The notes under the pieces were generated by a model. The model ran no database searches. It was not told the DNA's origin and saw nothing but the letters and a program-made list of their open reading frames with translations. 37,226 nt of DNA from IMCC26077 sp964418325 (lineage in GTDB: Bacteria > Actinomycetota > Actinomycetes > Nanopelagicales > Nanopelagicaceae), in contig CAYQLC010000015.1 in the NCBI GenBank assembly GCA_964418325.1, forward strand, positions 1-37,226, written 5' to 3'. Numbering within the stretch: position 1 is the stretch's first letter; each line of letters begins with the position of its first letter. Below, piece after piece: positions 9,388 through 17,678 of this stretch. The position numbers and the translations under genes were made by a program.

Positions 9388-9393
9388 ATAGTA
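9388..9393 (-). promoter_or_regulatory. Candidate -10 element for leaderless ilvD mRNA
   Basis: On the minus strand TACTAT is followed by six bases and then the ilvD ATG. There is no ribosome binding site upstream. The TANNNT-plus-6/7 spacing is the known signature of leaderless transcripts in Actinobacteria. No convincing -35 box was seen. Confidence 0.4.
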
Positions 9394-9413
9394 AAGGCAT
9401 GGGCTGCGGGAAA

Positions 9414-9454
9414 GCGAATGCCCTGGCTGTTACCTTAATACTCTGCGCATTCGC
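9414..9454. promoter_or_regulatory. 8-bp inverted repeat in the ilvD/MFS divergent region (candidate operator)
   Basis: GCGAATGC at 9414-9421 is matched by its exact reverse complement GCATTCGC at 9447-9454, with 25 bp between. Arm centres are 33 bp apart, close to three helical turns. It lies upstream of both ilvD and the exporter. A regulator site is plausible; no regulator gene is nearby. Chance is possible for 8-bp arms. Confidence 0.35.
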
Positions 9455-9484
9455 GTTTGATAAGCCAAAACCCGGAGAGTTTTT

Positions 9485-10942
9485 ATGACAACCAATAATC
9501 CTGTACCAACCCTTGCCCCTGATAGATGGCGCACCTTGTTCGTGATTGCAATCGCTCAACTGATGGTGGTACTCGATGCATCCATCGTCAACATTGCCAT
9601 CCCGAGCGCTAAAGCAGATCTTGGGATCACCGATGCCAACCAACAGTGGGTGGTTACTGCATACACCCTTGCCTTTGGATCGTTGCTATTGCTTGGCGGT
9701 CGAATCGCTGATTTTGTCGGACGTAAGCGAATCTTCATTGTTGGTCTCCTTGGCTTTGCCGCCGCCTCTGCACTTGGTGGAGTCGCCTCGACACAAGAGT
9801 TGCTCTTTGCGGCACGTGCACTTCAAGGTGTCTTTGGTGCGCTCCTTGCACCCGCAGCACTCTCTATCGTGAGCGTCACCTTTACTGATCCGAAAGAACG
9901 TGCGCGCGCATTTGGTGTCTATGGCGCAATCTCCGGCGGTGGCGCAGCAATTGGTTTAATACTTGGTGGAGCGCTCACTGAGTATTTCTCCTGGCGCTGG
10001 TGCCTTGGCGTGAATACACCGATTGCGCTAATCGCAGGGCTATTGGCATTCAAGTATGTCCATGAATCTAAAGCAGGTGGCGATCACAGTTACGACTTGC
10101 CGGGAACGCTTACCGCATGTGCCGGTTTGTTCGCACTTGTTTATGGTTTCAATGAAGCAGCAACAAAAGGGTGGTCGGCAAATATCACGATTACCTTCTT
10201 GGTCGCTTCAGCAATTCTTCTTGTCGCTTTCTTTGTCATCGAAAAGAAAGTCAAAAATCCGCTGATGCCACTTCGAGTATTGAGCGAACGTAACCGAGGT
10301 GGTTCATATCTTGGATCACTTGTTGTTGGAGCAGGGCTCTTTTCGATGTTCCTCTTCCTTGGCATCTATCTCCAATCAGTCTTGGGATATACCCCGCTCA
10401 AGGCTGGCTTTGCTTTCTTGCCTTTCACTGCAGGAATCATTGTTTTCGCAGGCGTAGCCTCACAGTTGCTCCCTAAAGTCGGTCCGCGCCCATTGATGGT
10501 GCCTGGTTTGCTCGCTGCAGCAGTAGGTCTTTTGCTGCTCACCCAAATCACGCCAGAAACGTCGTATGTCAGCCATGTGTTGCCCGCGCTTCTGATCATG
10601 AGTAGCGGAATGGCCCTGGTCTTCATTCCCTTGTCATCAACCGCGCTTCATGGTGTGGGAAATCGCGATGCCGGAGTTGCCAGCGCACTGATTAATACCA
10701 GCCAACAAGTAGGTGGATCACTTGGCACTGCGCTGCTCAACACGGTTGCAGCAACGGCAACAACTTCGTACATGACTGCAAATGCAAGTAAGTCACCACT
10801 ATTTGGTTTGACTCACGGATTCACAGTGGCATTTACGGTAAGTGCTGCGCTGCTGGTCGTTGGTGCAATTGTGCTTGCGCTCTTCATCAACATCGGCAAG
10901 GAAGCAGTTGTCGAAAATGAAGGTGGCGCAGCAGTCCACTAA
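9485..10942 (+). CDS. MFS drug:H+ antiporter, DHA2 (EmrB/QacA) family
   Basis: The 485-residue integral membrane protein has the spacing of 14 transmembrane segments and a short cytoplasmic N-terminus. It has the early DASIVNIAIP helix typical of the 14-TM family, MFS motif A as GGRIADFVGRKR near residue 72, and a motif C-like GLILGGALTEYFSWRW region near 157. Members export hydrophobic drugs, dyes or metabolites with proton antiport; the substrate here cannot be read from sequence. A GGAGAG ribosome binding site lies 7 nt before the ATG. It is alone on the plus strand, divergent from ilvD, and convergent with gatB with only 7 bp between stop codons. An amino acid exporter role beside a branched-chain operon is possible but is inference only. 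Confidence 0.88.
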   Translation: MTTNNPVPTLAPDRWRTLFVIAIAQLMVVLDASIVNIAIPSAKADLGITDANQQWVVTAYTLAFGSLLLLGGRIADFVGRKRIFIVGLLGFAAASALGGVASTQELLFAARALQGVFGALLAPAALSIVSVTFTDPKERARAFGVYGAISGGGAAIGLILGGALTEYFSWRWCLGVNTPIALIAGLLAFKYVHESKAGGDHSYDLPGTLTACAGLFALVYGFNEAATKGWSANITITFLVASAILLVAFFVIEKKVKNPLMPLRVLSERNRGGSYLGSLVVGAGLFSMFLFLGIYLQSVLGYTPLKAGFAFLPFTAGIIVFAGVASQLLPKVGPRPLMVPGLLAAAVGLLLLTQITPETSYVSHVLPALLIMSSGMALVFIPLSSTALHGVGNRDAGVASALINTSQQVGGSLGTALLNTVAATATTSYMTANASKSPLFGLTHGFTVAFTVSAALLVVGAIVLALFINIGKEAVVENEGGAAVH

Positions 10943-10949
10943 AAAGTAA

Positions 10950-12452
10950 TTACGCTTGACCCAATAGGCCAAGGAGAAGTTCGCGCACTCGCGCGGCATC
11001 TGCTTGGCCTTTAGTCTCTTTCATCACAACACCAATCAGCGCACCTGCTGCTGGCAGATGGCCGTTGCGCACCTTCTCTGCAGTTTCCGGTTGGGCAGCG
11101 ATTGCCTTTTCGATTGCGGCAATCAATGAACTCTCATCGGAAACTACTTTGATGCCCTTGGCGGCAATCACCGAATCCGGGTCACCTTCGCCCGCTATAA
11201 CGGCTGCAACTACTTGCCGGGCAAGTTTGTCAGTTAACTCTCCTGCTGAGATTAATTCCACAATCCGAGCCACCTCTTTAGGGGTAATTCCGACGCTACT
11301 TAACTCAACATCACTCTCATTAGCTAATCGAGAAATTTCGCCCAACCACCAACCTCGGGCACGAGTGGGATCAGCGCCGAGAGCAACAGTCTCTTCAACA
11401 AGATCGACTGCCCCAGCATTGACCATTGCGGCCATCTCTTTGTCGGGAACTTGCCATTGCGCTTGCAGGCGAGCGCGACGGGTCGATGGTTTCTCGGGTA
11501 ACTGGCTACGTAATTGTTCGATCCATGCTGCATCGGGTGCAACGGGAGTCAGGTCAGGCTCTTGGAAATAGCGATAATCCTCGGCTTGCTCCTTCGAACG
11601 ACCTGAACGAGTAGCACCAGTATCTTCTTGGAAGTGGCGCGTCTCCTGAATTACACGCTCGCCCTTCTCCAACAAACCAGCATGTCGAATCATTTCACCG
11701 CGAACTGCGCGCTCTACGGAGCGAAGTGAGTTCACATTCTTCGTCTCACTTCGAGTTCCTAATTTTCCTGAACCCATTGGTGCTAGCGAAACATTCGCAT
11801 CACAGCGGAGCGATCCTTGTTCCATCTTCACATCGCTAACTCCGAGCGAGCGCAAGATATCGCGCAACTCTTTGACGTAAGCCTTAGCAACCTCGGGGGC
11901 ATACTTACCCGTTCCAGAGATTACTTTTGTGACGATTTCGACAAGAGGAATGCCCGCACGGTTGTAATCAAGGAGTGAGTACTCAGCGCCGTGAATCCGT
12001 CCAGTCGAACCGCCAACGTGGAGTGATTTTCCGGTGTCTTCCTCCATATGCACTCGCTCTATCTCAATCCGAAATGTTTTTATGCCCTCATCAGTGTCTA
12101 CTTCAACATCGAGATAACCATTGGTGCAAATCGGTTCGTCATATTGCGAGATTTGGAAATTTTTCGGCATATCTGGATAGAAATAATTCTTGCGTGCGAA
12201 CCTGCTCTTCGGTGTGATTGCGCAGTTGAGCGCCAACCCAATACGTATGGTGCTTTCAATTGCTTTCTCGTTGACTACTGGGAGCGCCCCAGGCATGCCA
12301 AGGCATACAGGACAAGTTTGCGTATTTGGCGGCGCACCGAAAACTGTGGCACAACCACAGAACATTTTAGTCTCGGTATTGAGTTCAACGTGTACCTCAA
12401 GCCCAAGAGAGGGTTCGTACTTTGCGACGACTTCTTCGTAATTAAGCGCCAT
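10950..12452 (-). CDS. gatB: Asp-tRNA(Asn)/Glu-tRNA(Gln) amidotransferase subunit B
   Basis: The 500-residue subunit carries the kinase (ATP-dependent activation) site and binds tRNA. The N-terminal YEPSLGLEVHVELNTETKMFCGC leads into a zinc-type cysteine set (CGC and CPVC about 16 residues apart). The cradle domain includes FYPDMPKNFQISQYDEPI, and the C-terminal GatB/YqeY domain covers about residues 350-500 (ending GQADAARVRELLLGLL). Its ATG overlaps the gatA stop (TAATG). GatCAB converts misacylated Glu-tRNA(Gln) or Asp-tRNA(Asn) to the correct amide forms, so the organism probably lacks one or both direct synthetases. This is the last gene of the proA-gatCAB set. Confidence 0.97.
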   Translation of the reverse strand: MALNYEEVVAKYEPSLGLEVHVELNTETKMFCGCATVFGAPPNTQTCPVCLGMPGALPVVNEKAIESTIRIGLALNCAITPKSRFARKNYFYPDMPKNFQISQYDEPICTNGYLDVEVDTDEGIKTFRIEIERVHMEEDTGKSLHVGGSTGRIHGAEYSLLDYNRAGIPLVEIVTKVISGTGKYAPEVAKAYVKELRDILRSLGVSDVKMEQGSLRCDANVSLAPMGSGKLGTRSETKNVNSLRSVERAVRGEMIRHAGLLEKGERVIQETRHFQEDTGATRSGRSKEQAEDYRYFQEPDLTPVAPDAAWIEQLRSQLPEKPSTRRARLQAQWQVPDKEMAAMVNAGAVDLVEETVALGADPTRARGWWLGEISRLANESDVELSSVGITPKEVARIVELISAGELTDKLARQVVAAVIAGEGDPDSVIAAKGIKVVSDESSLIAAIEKAIAAQPETAEKVRNGHLPAAGALIGVVMKETKGQADAARVRELLLGLLGQA

Positions 12453-13942
12453 TAGCGAGCCACCAAATCTGGGACCTGGTTAGTCAATGGCCCGTTCCAC
12501 TTTTGATGTAATTCGCGTTCGAGAGCTCCACCAACTAGATACAAGCGGTCATCTTTCATCGCGGGTGCGATGATCTGAAAACCGACCGGCAAGCCCTCTG
12601 AAAGACCGGCGGGCAAACTCATCGAGGCAACTCCAGCAAGGTTTACTGGAATAGTTGCGACATCGCTGAGATACATTGCTACTGGATCATCGCTCTTTTC
12701 GCCGATTTTAAATGCAACAGTAGGAGTCGTCGGAGAGACTAAGACATCGACTTTTGAATAGGCGGCAGCAAAGTCGCGAGTAATAAGCGTGCGAACCTTT
12801 TGCGCACTACCGTAGAAAGCATCGTAGTAACCAGCAGAGAGCGCATAGGTACCCAAGATGATTCGGCGCTTGACCTCGCTACCAAACCCAGCATCGCGAG
12901 TGAGACTCATAACCTCTTCGGCGCTTCGCGTTCCGTCATCACCGACGCGAAGTCCGTAACGCATTGCATCAAAGCGCGCAAGGTTAGAAGAAGCTTCGCT
13001 TGGCGCAATTAGATAATAAGCACCGAGTGCAAACTTGAAGTTAGGACATGAGACTTCAACAATTTCAGCTCCTAGGGATTCAAGGATCGCCAATGATTCT
13101 GAAAAGCGCTCCGCAACCCCCTTCTCATACCCATCACCTGATAATTCCTTCACAACTCCAATTTTCAATCCTTTGACATCGGCTCGTTTTGCGGCAGCAA
13201 CGACATCAGGAACGGGGGCATTAATACTGGTTGCATCTTTGGGATCGTGACCAGCAATCACTTGATGCAAAAGTGCCGTGTCCAGGACAGTTCGCGCGCA
13301 TGGACCTGCTTGATCAAGGCTCGAAGAGAAGGCAACTAATCCATACCGAGAGACGCCACCATAGGTTGGTTTGACACCAACCGTTCCCGTCACAGCTGCG
13401 GGCTGACGAATTGATCCACCAGTATCTGTTCCGATGGCTAAGGGCGCTTGGAATGCAGCGAGCGCTGCCGCTGAACCACCACCAGACCCACCAGGAATTC
13501 GCTCCGTGTCCCAAGGGTTTCGAGTTGGGCCGTAGGCGGAGTTCTCGGTCGAAGAACCCATTGCAAATTCATCCATGTTCGTCTTACCAAGAATGACCAC
13601 TCCTGCATCTTTCAATTTGGTCACCACTGTTGCGTCGTATGGTGGTCGCCAACCCTCGAGGATTTTTGAACCACACGTGGTGGGAATTCCCTTTTGGGTC
13701 AATACATCTTTAAGTGCAAGTGGTACACCATGAAGTGGAGAATGTGCGGAAGTTCTATTTTTGTCAGCGTGATCTGCTTGAGCAAGCGCTCCCTCGCTAT
13801 CTACATAGAGGAAGGCATTGATGGTGGTATCTGTCTGTGAGATCTGCTCAAGGTGTGCCTGCGTGACCTCTCGGGAAGAGAGTTCGCCTTGTGCAATGAG
13901 CGTTCCAAGTTCTGCGGCGCTCTTTCGAATGAGTTCGCTCAC
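12452..13942 (-). CDS. gatA: Asp-tRNA(Asn)/Glu-tRNA(Gln) amidotransferase subunit A
   Basis: The 496-residue amidase-signature enzyme releases ammonia from glutamine for GatB. The Ser-cisSer-Lys triad is visible: lysine in HGVPLALKDVL near residue 79, cis-serine in IPGGSGGGSAAALA near 154, and the nucleophile in GTDTGGSIRQPA near 178. The start is a GTG overlapping the gatC stop (GTGA), with AGGTG about 7 nt upstream. Other amidase-family hydrolases share the signature, but linkage to gatC and gatB settles the identity. The length is normal. Confidence 0.97.
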   Translation of the reverse strand: MSELIRKSAAELGTLIAQGELSSREVTQAHLEQISQTDTTINAFLYVDSEGALAQADHADKNRTSAHSPLHGVPLALKDVLTQKGIPTTCGSKILEGWRPPYDATVVTKLKDAGVVILGKTNMDEFAMGSSTENSAYGPTRNPWDTERIPGGSGGGSAAALAAFQAPLAIGTDTGGSIRQPAAVTGTVGVKPTYGGVSRYGLVAFSSSLDQAGPCARTVLDTALLHQVIAGHDPKDATSINAPVPDVVAAAKRADVKGLKIGVVKELSGDGYEKGVAERFSESLAILESLGAEIVEVSCPNFKFALGAYYLIAPSEASSNLARFDAMRYGLRVGDDGTRSAEEVMSLTRDAGFGSEVKRRIILGTYALSAGYYDAFYGSAQKVRTLITRDFAAAYSKVDVLVSPTTPTVAFKIGEKSDDPVAMYLSDVATIPVNLAGVASMSLPAGLSEGLPVGFQIIAPAMKDDRLYLVGGALERELHQKWNGPLTNQVPDLVAR

Positions 13943-14238
13943 GCCTCTTCACCTAAAATCTGTGGAACTCGAAAACGTCCATCTTCGCTCGCAGGTGCAC
14001 CGCTCAGCGCCTCTTCCGGAGTTAGGCTCGGCACAATGACATCTGGTCGAGTGACATTTGTTATCTCTAGAGGATGTGACATTGCTGGTACATCCGCTCC
14101 AGCTGCCTCTTGAACAACAGCAACTGCATCGAGAATTCCGTCGATTTGACCTGCGAAATGCGAGAGCTCCTGATCATCGAGCGTGATTCGAGCCAAAGCC
14201 GCAATTCGCGCTACTTCATCACGTGAGATTCGGGCCAT
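13939..14238 (-). CDS. gatC: Asp-tRNA(Asn)/Glu-tRNA(Gln) amidotransferase subunit C
   Basis: The 99-residue subunit wraps around GatA and GatB and stabilises the complex. The N-terminal ISRDEVARIAALARITLDDQ and the proline-rich C-terminal linker (RPDVIVPSLTPEEAL) are standard for the family. It starts 10 bp after proA and overlaps gatA by 4 bp, so the three subunits are made in the order C, A, B. Confidence 0.95.
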   Translation of the reverse strand: MARISRDEVARIAALARITLDDQELSHFAGQIDGILDAVAVVQEAAGADVPAMSHPLEITNVTRPDVIVPSLTPEEALSGAPASEDGRFRVPQILGEEA

Positions 14239-14248
14239 AAAGCCAAGC

Positions 14249-15502
14249 CTACCTGCGAATCTGACCCGTTCCAGTCACGATCCAGGTGGTAGTAGTCATC
14301 TCCTCGAGGCCCATTGGACCGCGCGCATGGGCTTTCTGATTGGAGATTCCGATCTCGGCGCCAAAGCCCATCTCTTCACCGTCAGTAAAACGAGTCGACG
14401 CATTCACCATGATGGCTGCTGCATCCATGTGATTGATGAAATTCTGGATGGTGGAAGCATTCTCGGAGATGATTACCTCGGTGTGATTGGTTCCATACTT
14501 TCGAATATGCTGCGCCGCTTGATTGACATCATCAACTACTCGAACGTTCATCTCGAGAACGCCATATTCAGTTGACCAATTCTCTTCAGTGGCAAGTGTG
14601 GCATCAATCCCTAATTTCTCTGCCACTGCCAACGTTTGGGCATCCCCATGAATCACAACTTTCTCATCGCAGAGCGCTTTTAAGGCGATCGGAAGAAAAT
14701 CATCGGCTATCTCTCTATGCACCAGGAGAGTTTCAGCGGCATTACAGACGCTCGGGCGCTGCACTTTAGAGTTGATGAGTATTGGCAACGCCTTTGCCAA
14801 ATCGCCATCCTTATCTACATACACATGGCAAACTCCGGCACCGGTTTCAATCGTCGGTACCTTTGCTTCATCAACGACCGTGCGAATCAACGCCGCACTT
14901 CCTCGCGGGATAACAAGATCCACCAACCCGCGAGCATGTAGCAACTCAGTGACACTTGATCGATTCGTTGAAGGGACTAACTGAATGACATCGGCAGGTA
15001 ATCCCACGCTCGCTACGGCATCCCGCATGATCGACACCAGAATCTCATTAGAACAGGCAGCGCTTGAAGAACCGCGCAAGAGCGCACAATTTCCAGACTT
15101 TAGGAGAATAACCGCGGCATCCACTGTCACATTTGGTCGAGCTTCGTACACCATTCCGACTACACCAAATGGCACCGTCACTTGTTTGAGATGTAAACCA
15201 TTCTCCAACGTTCGTTCTCGCTTGATAATTCCGACTGGATCTGGAAGCGCTTTGATCTTGCGGGCCCCACCGGCAATACCTGCAATACGTGCAGAGTTAA
15301 GCATCAGCCGATCAATGAGCGATTCAGAGATTCCCTCGGAGCGAGAACGAGCCACATCTTCGTTATTAGCCGAGAGAATCTCACTCTCCCGCGCTAATAA
15401 TGCTGAGGCTATTGCTTCGATTGCCGCATCCTTTTGAGCACGCGAAGCATGAGCTAGGACCAATCCTGCAGTCCGCGCGGCTTTCGAAAGCGACTCAATC
15501 AT
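14249..15502 (-). CDS. proA: Gamma-glutamyl phosphate reductase
   Basis: This 417-residue aldehyde dehydrogenase-fold enzyme reduces gamma-glutamyl phosphate with NADPH to the semialdehyde, the second step of proline synthesis. The catalytic cysteine is in KVQRPSVCNAAETLLVH near residue 254. Other marks are VPFGVVGMVYEARPNVTVDA near 113 and the C-terminal HARGPMGLEEMTT. I chose ATG 15502 (MIESLSKAART) over an in-frame TTG at 15508 because it gives the usual N-terminus; neither has a clear ribosome binding site. In relatives proA directly follows proB. Here a plus-strand hydrolase separates them, so proA needs its own promoter. gatC follows after 10 bp. Confidence 0.95.
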   Translation of the reverse strand: MIESLSKAARTAGLVLAHASRAQKDAAIEAIASALLARESEILSANNEDVARSRSEGISESLIDRLMLNSARIAGIAGGARKIKALPDPVGIIKRERTLENGLHLKQVTVPFGVVGMVYEARPNVTVDAAVILLKSGNCALLRGSSSAACSNEILVSIMRDAVASVGLPADVIQLVPSTNRSSVTELLHARGLVDLVIPRGSAALIRTVVDEAKVPTIETGAGVCHVYVDKDGDLAKALPILINSKVQRPSVCNAAETLLVHREIADDFLPIALKALCDEKVVIHGDAQTLAVAEKLGIDATLATEENWSTEYGVLEMNVRVVDDVNQAAQHIRKYGTNHTEVIISENASTIQNFINHMDAAAIMVNASTRFTDGEEMGFGAEIGISNQKAHARGPMGLEEMTTTTWIVTGTGQIRR

Positions 15503-15545
15503 GGTCAATAGCCTAACGAATCTTCACTCAGATACGCTTACCAAT

Positions 15546-16553
15546 ATGTCAATATTCCGCTGGTTGCGCCGCCTGCTTATCTCGATACTTGCCCTCTATC
15601 TACTGCTATTTAGCTTCACCCGGTTGATTCACTATCCCGAACCGATTGCCACAGCCAGGTTGGGATTTGCCCCCGCACATGCCACCCCGAAATTAATGCC
15701 CGCTCATTACATTCCACCAGCAAACTCCCCGCGCGAGTGGCAAATCGCTTCAGAAGAATTACCCACAACCGTGGCATTCAATGGCTCTCAAATCCCATTC
15801 CAGAAATTTTTGGATGAGACATCTACCAATGCCTTCTTAGTTATACGCAATGGTGTTATTACTTATGAGTGGTACAAGAGTGGTTTCGATGAGAAATTCC
15901 TCTTCCCTTCCTATTCAGTTGCCAAAACTTTAACTTCAATAATGATTGGACAATTGATTGAAGAGGGCAAATTAAAAGAGAGCGATAAATTCGTCGACAT
16001 TTTTCCCGAGTTCAAGAATGGTTCTTCGTTTGATGATGTGACTGTCAATCTCCTTCTAGATATGCGCTCTGGTGTTGGCGTCTCAGATAACTACCCATCC
16101 GGTCCTAGTGGGTGGGGTGTGGCTATCGCACAGATGTATGCATCAACAAATTTGCATTGGTTCCTCGGAAATAATCGAAAGATGGCTTTTGAACCAGGCT
16201 CGGATGCCGAATATCGAAGCGTAGATACGATGATGTTGGGAATGATTATCAAGAAAGTAACGGGCGAACGAGTTGCTGACTATTTTGCGCGCGAGATCTG
16301 GCAGCCTCTCGGTGCGCGATATGGAGCTACTTGGAATGTCGATCGACTCGATGGACAAGAGAAAACCTTTTGCTGTTTCAATGCCGCTGCTCGGGATTAT
16401 GGGTTGGTAGGTCANNNNNNNNNNNNNNNNNNNNNNNNNNNNNNNNNNNNNNNNNNNNNNNNNNNNNNNNNNNNNNNNNNNNNNNNNNNNNNNNNNNNNN
16501 NNNNNNNNNNNNNNGTCACGAAGGTCATGTATGACCTCGCTTTGCGCCGATAA
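15546..16553 (+). CDS. Membrane-anchored serine hydrolase, class C beta-lactamase/NylB-like, with internal gap
   Basis: The N-terminus is a basic MSIFRWLRRLL followed by a hydrophobic segment (ISILALYLLLFSF), a signal anchor or signal peptide, so the enzyme probably acts outside the membrane. The class C serine motif SVAK is at residues 124-127 (FPSYSVAKTLTS). A tyrosine-type second motif is in EYRSVDTMMLGMIIKKVTG, as in 6-aminohexanoate-dimer hydrolase and esterase relatives. The 100-N gap removes the C-terminal part, including the usual HxG-type motif; after it only about 12 codons remain (ending LALRR). The frame across the gap and the stop are uncertain. An ATG at 15501 is in frame but overlaps proA's start, so I prefer 15546. 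The substrate is unknown: peptide, ester or amide. Confidence 0.8.
   Translation: MSIFRWLRRLLISILALYLLLFSFTRLIHYPEPIATARLGFAPAHATPKLMPAHYIPPANSPREWQIASEELPTTVAFNGSQIPFQKFLDETSTNAFLVIRNGVITYEWYKSGFDEKFLFPSYSVAKTLTSIMIGQLIEEGKLKESDKFVDIFPEFKNGSSFDDVTVNLLLDMRSGVGVSDNYPSGPSGWGVAIAQMYASTNLHWFLGNNRKMAFEPGSDAEYRSVDTMMLGMIIKKVTGERVADYFAREIWQPLGARYGATWNVDRLDGQEKTFCCFNAAARDYGLVGXXXXXXXXXXXXXXXXXXXXXXXXXXXXXXXXXXVTKVMYDLALRR
16415..16514. other. 100-N scaffold gap inside the serine hydrolase
   Basis: There are exactly 100 N. Related hydrolases usually continue well over 33 residues beyond the LVG at the left flank, so the real missing sequence is likely longer than 100 bp. Confidence 0.95.
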
Positions 16554-16565
16554 TTCAGAAAATTT

Positions 16566-17678
16566 CTAAATTAGCGTCAGATCATCGCGGTGTACGAGCT
16601 CACGCTCATACTCGGCACCAAAGGTTGTAGCGAGTTCTTTCGTGCTCTTTCCCAAGAGTTGTGGGATTTCATCACTATCAAAGGCAACCAGACCACGTGC
16701 AATGACTTTATTGTCAGGGTCTACAAGATTGACCACATCGCCTGCAGCAAAATCTCCAGTCACTGCAGTCACGCCAGCAGCAAGTAGCGAAGTACCACGT
16801 TCTAAAATCGCCTTTGTCGCTCCAGCATCGAGTGCAAGCGAACCTTTTGGCGTCGATGCGTGGGCGATCCATAACGCTCGCGATGGCGCTCTGTGCGTAC
16901 CAGCATGGAAGATGGTTCCGACCTCCTCGCCATCAACAGCTCCTTGCACGTGAGCAAGCGATGTAAGCACAACAGCAATGCCTGCACTTGTTGCAATTCG
17001 CGCTGCTTCAACTTTCGTGGTCATGCCACCGCTACCCACTCCAGCGCTACCCGCGCCACCAATCTCAGCGCTAGCCAGGGCAGAAAAATCAGTTACCTCC
17101 CTTATTCGCTGCGCATGCGGAGCAGTAGGTGGAGCGTCATACAGGGCATCAATATCTGAGAGCAGAATCAATAGATCTGCCTGCACCAAATGCGAAACTA
17201 ATGCCGCAAGACGATCATTGTCGCCAAAACGAATCTCCGAAGTTCCAACCGTGTCATTTTCGTTGATCACTGGCACTACTCCTAGCGCCAACAAACGATC
17301 GAGAGTGCGCTGGGCGTTGCGATAGTGGCTCCGACGAACGATATCTTCGCTTGTCAGTAAAACTTGAGATGCTGTGATTGAGTGGCGGGCAAATGATTCG
17401 GTGTAGCGGTGCATCAACAAACCTTGGCCAACCGAAGCGGCAGCTTGTTGAAGTTCAAGTTCTTTCGGTCGCGATTTCAGACCCAGTGGTGCAAGTCCAG
17501 CAGCAATCGCACCTGAGGTGACTACCAATACATCAAGTCCGCGTGCTTTGGCGCTAGCGACTGCATCAACCAGGCGATCTACTGCAGCGCTATCTAGACC
17601 CGCGCCAGCGCTTCCAGTTAGCGATGAGGAGCCAACTTTGACGACGACTCGTTTAGCGCGGGTGACTTCACTGCGCAT
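16566..17678 (-). CDS. proB: Glutamate 5-kinase with PUA domain
   Basis: This 370-residue enzyme phosphorylates glutamate at the first step of proline synthesis. The amino acid kinase domain shows VVVKVGSSSLTG at residues 10-21, VTSGAIAAGLAPLGL near 60, NENDTV near 145 and GSGGMTTKVEAA near 222. A PUA domain occupies the last 90 or so residues (GDVVNLVDPDNKVIARGLVAFDS). Longer in-frame starts exist (17699, 17735), but ATG 17678 has a GGAG 8 nt upstream and gives the normal N-terminus and length. It overlaps the obgE stop by 11 bp, so translation is coupled. Proline feedback inhibition is usual in the family. It ends 12 bp from the convergent hydrolase. Confidence 0.95.
   Translation of the reverse strand: MRSEVTRAKRVVVKVGSSSLTGSAGAGLDSAAVDRLVDAVASAKARGLDVLVVTSGAIAAGLAPLGLKSRPKELELQQAAASVGQGLLMHRYTESFARHSITASQVLLTSEDIVRRSHYRNAQRTLDRLLALGVVPVINENDTVGTSEIRFGDNDRLAALVSHLVQADLLILLSDIDALYDAPPTAPHAQRIREVTDFSALASAEIGGAGSAGVGSGGMTTKVEAARIATSAGIAVVLTSLAHVQGAVDGEEVGTIFHAGTHRAPSRALWIAHASTPKGSLALDAGATKAILERGTSLLAAGVTAVTGDFAAGDVVNLVDPDNKVIARGLVAFDSDEIPQLLGKSTKELATTFGAEYERELVHRDDLTLI

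Noticed and set aside
15501..15545. ATG at 15501 as the serine hydrolase start
   Set aside because: It overlaps the proA start codon, has no ribosome binding site, and adds a polar leader before a typical signal-anchor beginning at 15546.
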